From: CAZCBN01 sp964496975
GTDB taxonomy: Bacteria; Planctomycetota; Phycisphaerae; Phycisphaerales; UBA1924
Length of the DNA stretch: 30,420 nt
Reading direction: 5' to 3'
Assembly (NCBI GenBank): GCA_964496975.1
Contig: CAZCBN010000029.1
Location: 1-30,420, forward strand
Below are positions 24,797-30,420 of the stretch, piece by piece (positions within the stretch are counted from its first letter, which is position 1; each line of letters starts with the position of its first letter). The translations under genes were made by a program, and so were the position numbers. The notes beneath the pieces are model-generated. The model was given only the letters and a program-made list of their open reading frames with translations. It searched no databases and was not told where the DNA came from.

Positions 24797-25559
24797 CGGT
24801 ACAACCTCCGAGGGGCATTGCGTCCCATTCCCGACCGTCGAGTTCTCGGCCCGCTTTCTTCTTGTTGACGCCGCCCCATTGCTTGAAGAAAAATGGGACG
24901 CGCTTGTCATCGCACTGCGATTTGATCTCAAGCGCCCACGATCCTTGCATGGGTCGCGCTCCGGGCCCTGATTCGCCTCCGACAATCACCCAGTGAATAC
25001 CGACGAGCGGCATTCGAACCAGGCGGCCGAGCAACGGCTCGCAGGAGAGAAACCGGACGTTTGCGGGAACGCGCTGCAGCACGCGGATGCGGTCGTAGTA
25101 CCGGGCGCTCTCGACGCTCACGCCGAGCCAGACGTTTGAGGGCCAAGGGAGGTGGTCGGCGAGTTCAAGCGCTCGGTGCGGGCGTTTGGTGAGCACCTGA
25201 AAGTTGTGCTGCGGGCACTCCTCCATGACGGAGAACACGCGCTGCACAAACTCGGTGGGCACGCCCTCATGGAAGAGGTCGCTCATGGAGTTGACAAAGA
25301 CAAGTCGCCCGAGGCGCCATGTGCGTGGGAGATCCAGAGCTTCCTCGTCGATGTTGATCGTGCCTGAAAACACCGGACGGCCATCGCGGGCGCGCTTTGC
25401 CGTGCCGCGGTACTTGCGACCGGTGCCGTTTGGCATGTGCTCAAGCCGGAGCGCCATGCGAGCGGCGTAGCAGTTCAGGCAGCCGGGCGATACCGGGGTA
25501 CATCCGGCTACCGGATTCCAGGTCGCCTGCGTCCATTCAATCGACGATCCCTGGGCCAT
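24774..25559 (-). CDS. DUF5131 (phage Gp37/Gp68) three-cysteine protein
   Basis: A 261-residue protein of the phage Gp37/Gp68 family. SSIEWTQATWNPVAGCTPVS leads to the three cysteines C20-x6-C27-x2-C30, spaced like a metal- or cluster-binding site and reminiscent of radical-SAM proteins. Later blocks are LVFVNSMSDLFHEGV, FQVLTKRPHRAL, NVWLGVSVE, RFLSCEPLLG and VIVGGESGPGARPM, all characteristic of the family, and the end has FFFKQWGG. The biochemical function is not established. The ATG at 25559 follows GGAG with 4 bases spacing, behind TATTCT. It forms a two-gene unit with tcmP and shares its lower GC. It may be a phage-derived or defence module. Confidence 0.85.
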   Translation of the reverse strand: MAQGSSIEWTQATWNPVAGCTPVSPGCLNCYAARMALRLEHMPNGTGRKYRGTAKRARDGRPVFSGTINIDEEALDLPRTWRLGRLVFVNSMSDLFHEGVPTEFVQRVFSVMEECPQHNFQVLTKRPHRALELADHLPWPSNVWLGVSVESARYYDRIRVLQRVPANVRFLSCEPLLGRLVRMPLVGIHWVIVGGESGPGARPMQGSWALEIKSQCDDKRVPFFFKQWGGVNKKKAGRELDGREWDAMPLGGCTDAGIGTG

Positions 25560-25654
25560 AGCTACTCCAAAGAATAGCAGTTATGGTCGGATTTCGGAAG
25601 GGGAAAGATTGAATTTTACTCGCGATCGCTGACCGACGCGGCGGCCTCGGCCGT

Positions 25655-26851
<1,197 letters not shown>

Positions 26852-27310
26852 GGTGATCTCGACCTGCACAGACCCCCGCGGGCGCACCGCGAACCTTCGC
26901 GGCGGGCGAGCGGGCAGAACACGATGAACGCGGGCCGCCGCGCGAAGGGGAGGAGCCTGCTGCTCCACCGCCGCGGCCGAATCGCCCCGACGACACGCCC
27001 CTCGGGGTGGTACTCCCGTGGGGGGGGCTCCGCATGATCGGGCGGGTGAGCGCGGACCTCTGCGTGGGGAAGCGCCGGTGTGGGCCTTCCTGTGGGGCAG
27101 GGGCGTTGGTCAACCCGCGTCACGGAACGCCGACGACCGGCCGGGCCTGTGGAACCGCGGCGGAGCGAGGACGTCGTTGCGGAGCGTCGCGCCGGCCCGA
27201 TCCGAGCCCATCCGAGGCCGCCCCCCGAACGGTTGCGGCCGACGCATCTGACGGATGCAGGTATCGGCCGGTGAGGGGGGCGTCCCCACGGCTTTGGGGC
27301 CGCGGCGCGC
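26852..27310 (-). other. long rho leader without a convincing gene
   Basis: About 460 bases between the probable rho transcription start and the rho ATG. It contains a GGAGC-ctgct-GCTCC inverted repeat near 26952-26966 and G/C-rich stretches, but no frame with protein character. Rho is autoregulated by premature termination in its leader in E. coli; a comparable role here is an inference. Confidence 0.45.
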
Positions 27311-27317
27311 GTGCGCA

Positions 27318-27346
27318 ATCACAGCACGGATTGGGGGGCTTGTCAA
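27318..27346 (-). promoter_or_regulatory. promoter of rho
   Basis: On the minus strand TTGACA (27346-27341), a 17-base spacer and TGTGAT (27323-27318, 4 of 6 matches). The -35 is perfect and the spacing ideal. It predicts a start near 27311. Confidence 0.6.
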
Positions 27347-27404
27347 GCGGCGGGGTCTGTGGGTTTCGTTCGGGAGGGTGTCTGGGCGCGGGGGAGGGAT
27401 CCGC

Positions 27405-27410
27405 TACGAT
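27405..27410 (+). promoter_or_regulatory. -10-like element TACGAT of ptsI
   Basis: TACGAT lies 56 bases before the ATG at 27467 and predicts a leader of about 50 bases. It is divergent from the rho promoter, 59 bases away. Confidence 0.4.
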
Positions 27411-27466
27411 GCGTCGAAGGCCGCCGCGGTGTGGGGTGGTGGTGTGGGTTCGCCGGCAAAGACGCC

Positions 27467-29266
27467 ATGAAGATCCTGAAAGGCATCCCAGTTTCGGCCG
27501 GCGTGGTGATCGGGCGGCTGTCGGTCTTGCGCGAGGTTGGGGAGCCCGGGGCGATTCGGCGGCTGATCCCCGCGAACAAGGTGGATGACGAGGTCGCGCG
27601 GTTCAACGCGGCCCGAGCGGCGTCGATCGCGGAGCTGGAGGTTGTGCACCAGCGGTCGGTCGAGGAGATGGGGCCCGAGGCGGCGAAGATCTTTTTGTTC
27701 CACATCGGGGCGTTGTCGGATCGGTCGCTGATCGAGCCGGTGCAGCAGCGCATCCGCGACGAGCGGGTGAACGCGGAGTACGCGGTGTGGGCGGTGATCG
27801 AGGACTGGGTGGAGCGGTTCCGGCGGCGGAGCGACTCGGCGTTTCATACGAAGATCAGCGACCTGGAAGACCTGTCGCGGCGGGTGATCCGGAACCTGCT
27901 GGGGGGGGAGCGCGGGGGCGAGCGGGCGGGGACGGGAGCTGGGTCGTCCGAGGCCGGCGGGGCGGTGGGGGATGAGCCGACGGTGATCGCGGCGCGGGAC
28001 CTGACGCCGAGCCAGACGGCGGGGTTTGACCGGTCGCGGGTGCTGGCGTTTGTGACGGACCTGGGCGGGCCGACGAGCCACACGGCGATCGTGGCGCGGG
28101 CGCTGGGGCTGCCGGCGGTGGTGGGCTGCCAGCGGATGACGGCGTCGGCGGAGGACGGGTGCCGGGTGATCGTGGACGGGGGCACCGGGACGGTGATCCT
28201 GAACCCCGACGACAAGACGGTGGAGCAGTACGCGGGGGAGGTGCACCGGCAGCACCTGTTCCGGATGTCGCTGCGCGAGGTGGCGAACCTTCCGGCGGAG
28301 ACGGTGGACGGGGTGGAGGTGGAGCTGGTGGGGAACATCGAGTTCCCCGAGGAAGCCGCGGGGGTTTTGGAGAACGGCGGGTCTGGGGTGGGGCTGTACC
28401 GGACGGAGTTTTTGTACCTGACGAGCCGGACGGAGCCGACGGAGCAGGAGCACTTTGCGGCGTACCGGCGGTGCCTGGAGTTGTTGGGCGGGCGGAAGCT
28501 GACGATCCGCACGGTGGACCTGGGGGCGGACAAGTACACGCAGGAGCGGGCGGCGGTGCCGGAGCGGAACCCGTTTTTGGGTCTGCGGAGCATTCGCTAT
28601 TGCTTGCAGAACCTGGGGATGTTCAAGACGCAGCTTCGGGCGATTCTGCGTGCGAGCGCGTTCGGGCCGCTGGAGATCATGTTCCCGCTGATCACGAGCC
28701 CATCGGAGTTTCGGCAGGCGCGGCACGTGCTGCTGGACGCGATGGAGGACCTGGAAGAGCTGGGGGTGGAGTTCGACCGTTCGGTGCGGGTCGGGATGAT
28801 GATGGAGGTGCCGAGCGCGGCGGTGATGGCGGAGACGTTTGCGCGGGAGGTGGATTTCTTCAGCATCGGGACGAACGACCTGGTGCAGTACACGCTGGCG
28901 GTGGACCGGACGAACGAGCGTGTGGCGAACCTGTACCAGCCGGCGCACCCGGCGGTGGTGTCGCTGATCCGTGGGATTGTTCGGGCGGCGTCTGGTCGGG
29001 GGATCGGGGTGTCGTGCTGCGGGGAGGCGGCGGCGGACCCCGGGTACGCGCTCCTGCTGCTGGGGCTGGGCGTGCGTACGCTGTCGGTGTCGTCGACGAG
29101 CCTCCCGGAGCTGAAGCGGGTGATCCGGGCGGTGTCGATGGAAGAGTGCGAGCGCATCGCCGAGCGGGTGATGGGGCTTGATTCAGAGCTCGAGGCCGCG
29201 AGTTACTTGCGGGAGCGGGTTCGACGGTTGGTGCCCGAGGCCTTCTCAGGCCGGATGGATGCGTGA
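27467..29266 (+). CDS. ptsI: phosphoenolpyruvate-protein phosphotransferase (PTS Enzyme I)
   Basis: A 599-residue Enzyme I that takes phosphate from phosphoenolpyruvate and passes it to HPr in the cytoplasm. The phosphorylated histidine is H205 in GGPTSHTAIVAR. The PEP domain has GSGVGLYRTEFLYL, MMMEVPSAAVMAE, FFSIGTNDLVQYTLAVDR and the essential cysteine C518 in SCCGEAAADPG. Between the HPr-binding helices and the His domain is a Gly/Glu/Ser-rich linker at about 145-170 that most Enzyme I proteins lack. No HPr or sugar-specific component is in the window, so this may serve a regulatory or nitrogen-type PTS. ATG 27467 begins MKILKGIPVSAGVVIGR, the conserved family start; no clear Shine-Dalgarno site. 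Confidence 0.95.
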   Translation: MKILKGIPVSAGVVIGRLSVLREVGEPGAIRRLIPANKVDDEVARFNAARAASIAELEVVHQRSVEEMGPEAAKIFLFHIGALSDRSLIEPVQQRIRDERVNAEYAVWAVIEDWVERFRRRSDSAFHTKISDLEDLSRRVIRNLLGGERGGERAGTGAGSSEAGGAVGDEPTVIAARDLTPSQTAGFDRSRVLAFVTDLGGPTSHTAIVARALGLPAVVGCQRMTASAEDGCRVIVDGGTGTVILNPDDKTVEQYAGEVHRQHLFRMSLREVANLPAETVDGVEVELVGNIEFPEEAAGVLENGGSGVGLYRTEFLYLTSRTEPTEQEHFAAYRRCLELLGGRKLTIRTVDLGADKYTQERAAVPERNPFLGLRSIRYCLQNLGMFKTQLRAILRASAFGPLEIMFPLITSPSEFRQARHVLLDAMEDLEELGVEFDRSVRVGMMMEVPSAAVMAETFAREVDFFSIGTNDLVQYTLAVDRTNERVANLYQPAHPAVVSLIRGIVRAASGRGIGVSCCGEAAADPGYALLLLGLGVRTLSVSSTSLPELKRVIRAVSMEECERIAERVMGLDSELEAASYLRERVRRLVPEAFSGRMDA

Positions 29267-29724
29267 GTTTTCGCATCGATGCGGCGTGGGCGGGCGGGGC
29301 GATTGGATGAGCACATCAAGCCGCGACGCTCTTGGCCCCCCCTTGTGTGGGCGGGCGGGGCGACCGGCGGACGGATCATTCGGCGGAGAGTTTGGGCAGC
29401 GGCCCGCAGCAGTGCGGGCGAACGCGTGCCCAACCGCCGGCAACGGGCGCGGGTTCACGAGCCGTGTCGGCGTTGACGCCGATGCGCGGGCGGACCCGGC
29501 CTGATCGGCGTGCGTGGCGCCGGGCGAAGAGCCCGGAGGCCGAGGCAGGCCGGGCGCGGCGTTGGCGCCCCGCGGCGGAGGTTTCCGCCTGGGCGCTTTC
29601 GCGGCGATGTGGACGATCCCTCCGAGACGGTTCGCGGCGCAGCAGCGGGGCGGCGCGTTGTCGCGTCGGCCTTCGCAGAAGGGCCGAGGGGTCGATGGTC
29701 GGTGCAGAGTTCTTTGGCGCAGGG
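29267..29724 (+). other. 458-base intergenic region with several hairpins
   Basis: No convincing gene. A palindrome CGCATCGATGCG (29272-29283) and a GATGCG/CGCATC hairpin straddling the ptsI stop (29258-29277) may mark the end of ptsI. Further on are three perfect 6-bp hairpins: TCGGCG/CGCCGA (29467-29482), CCGGGC/GCCCGG (29520-29536) and GGCGGA/TCCGCC (29574-29589). Together they look like a structured leader for the next gene. Confidence 0.4.
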
Positions 29725-30420
29725 ATGACGGACGCGGCGGAGGGCCAGGGCGGCGGGGATGACTCCGCGGCCGGGACCAACGGCGGGGCGGTGTTGCGCA
29801 CGCGCAGCGTGAAGAAGCGGCCGGCGAAGAAGGCGGTGGTGAAGGCGGCGGCGGCCAAGCCGGTCGCGGCGCCCGCGGGCAAGACCGCGAGCCGGTCCGC
29901 CAGCCAGTCCGCAAGCAAGTCGGCGGGCAAGCCGGCGGTGAAGCCGGCGGCGGCCAAGCCCGCGGCGAAGTCGGCCGCGGCGGCGGCCAAGCCGGTCGCG
30001 AAGAAGACGGCGAAGAAGGCCGTCACGAAGAAGAAGGCGAAGAAGCGCGTCACGAAGAAGGCGGGGATCGCGCTCGGCGCGGCCTCGGCGGACGCGGACG
30101 AGGCGGAGGGGTTGGACGAGGCCGCGGCCGAGTCCATGGAGTCGGGGGCATCGGGCGGGTCGGGCGAGTCGGCGGGGCTGTTTGGCGGGCCGCGGAGTGC
30201 GGCGGGCGTGCGGCTCGGCGACGCGCAGGACATGGAGGACGGGCTCGACGAGCAGGACGGCGCCTTCGACGACGGCGACGCGGATGACGAGGGCGACCCC
30301 GGCGTCGATGGCGCGGAGGGTGTGGACGCCGACGCGTCGGACGACGAGGCCTCGGGCGGTGAGGGCCGCGAGGGCGACCGGGGCGGGGCCCGCGGCGCGG
30401 GGCGCGGCGGGGCTCGCGGC
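29725..30420 (+). CDS. Lys/Ala-rich histone H1-like N-terminal region (partial, runs off window)
   Basis: An open frame from ATG 29725 to the window end, 232 residues. Residues about 26-122 are Lys/Ala/Pro-rich with AKP and KK(A/T) repeats, as in histone H1 tails. Then comes an acidic Asp/Glu/Gly-rich part (about 130-205) and finally an Arg/Gly-rich stretch (GGARGAGRGG). No folded domain is reached. Such basic-acidic-RG extensions precede catalytic domains in some nucleic-acid enzymes of high-GC bacteria, for example RNase E/G, helicases or pseudouridine synthases, so the identity of the full protein is open. The start is supported by the change to strongly biased codons and by lack of a better upstream candidate; the Shine-Dalgarno site is poor. 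Confidence 0.55.
   Translation, partial: MTDAAEGQGGGDDSAAGTNGGAVLRTRSVKKRPAKKAVVKAAAAKPVAAPAGKTASRSASQSASKSAGKPAVKPAAAKPAAKSAAAAAKPVAKKTAKKAVTKKKAKKRVTKKAGIALGAASADADEAEGLDEAAAESMESGASGGSGESAGLFGGPRSAAGVRLGDAQDMEDGLDEQDGAFDDGDADDEGDPGVDGAEGVDADASDDEASGGEGREGDRGGARGAGRGGARG

Noticed and set aside
24797..24985. N-terminal extension of TcmP
   Set aside because: The 63 added residues are an out-of-frame reading of the end of the DUF5131 gene; the ATG at 24796 has GGAGG and begins the family sequence.
29178..29762. Small plus-strand frames between ptsI and the last gene
   Set aside because: They are Arg/Gly-rich, lack ribosome binding sites, and coincide with hairpins.

Overview
The window is very GC-rich DNA with dense, short-spaced genes on both strands. 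It most likely comes from a planctomycete of the Phycisphaerae. Reasons for this placement are a membrane protein with a CPRCWY...CPECGR zinc ribbon (5904-7634), a short Rho, a stand-alone PTS Enzyme I, a glutaminyl-tRNA synthetase and a Gly/Gln-rich coiled-coil membrane protein. The assignment is an inference from gene content, not from a marker gene.

Layout. 1-654 (-) is the 5' part of an O-antigen-ligase-like membrane protein. A non-coding divergent region with a G-quadruplex repeat follows, then a coiled-coil membrane protein (1154-2995) and a solitary iron-type substrate-binding lipoprotein (3052-4281). After an inverted 9-nt-repeat element come an M20 amidohydrolase (4536-5771), the zinc-ribbon protein (-) and, divergently, a Cys/Met-metabolism PLP enzyme (7694-8884). 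Next are an Old Yellow Enzyme, a quinone-oxidoreductase-like MDR protein and a secreted alpha/beta hydrolase. A 7-nt-repeat inverted element then precedes glnS (12438-14273). On the minus strand follow a small membrane protein with a class I amidotransferase, a more AT-rich cassette hicB - winged helix - hicA, a methyltransferase and a PfkB kinase. On the plus strand are a HhH-GPD DNA glycosylase, a secreted DUF6263-like protein, an isolated short nuoG and arsM with a near-consensus promoter. A second AT-richer island holds a DUF5131 (phage Gp37/Gp68) gene and its partner tcmP. Then come rho (-) with a long leader, ptsI (+), and the start of a histone-H1-like Lys/Ala-rich protein cut off by the window end.

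How it works together. Most of the window is ordinary chromosomal housekeeping and metabolism in one- or two-gene units. Two expression styles coexist. Some genes have Shine-Dalgarno sites (4536, 9072, 10257, 18123, 20852, 22982, 24796, 25559). Others have a TANNNT hexamer only 5-9 nt before the start codon, as expected for leaderless mRNAs (3052, 7634, 11284, 12438, 15367, 16373, 17111, 18317).

The best candidates for something undescribed are the hicB-wHTH-hicA cassette, in which the DNA-binding part of the antitoxin seems to be a separate protein, and the DUF5131/TcmP pair. Next are the intergenic elements whose inverted arms are built from phased 9-nt or 7-nt repeats. I saw no tRNA, rRNA, CRISPR array, IS element or attachment site. 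All calls come from reading the sequence; no database search was run.
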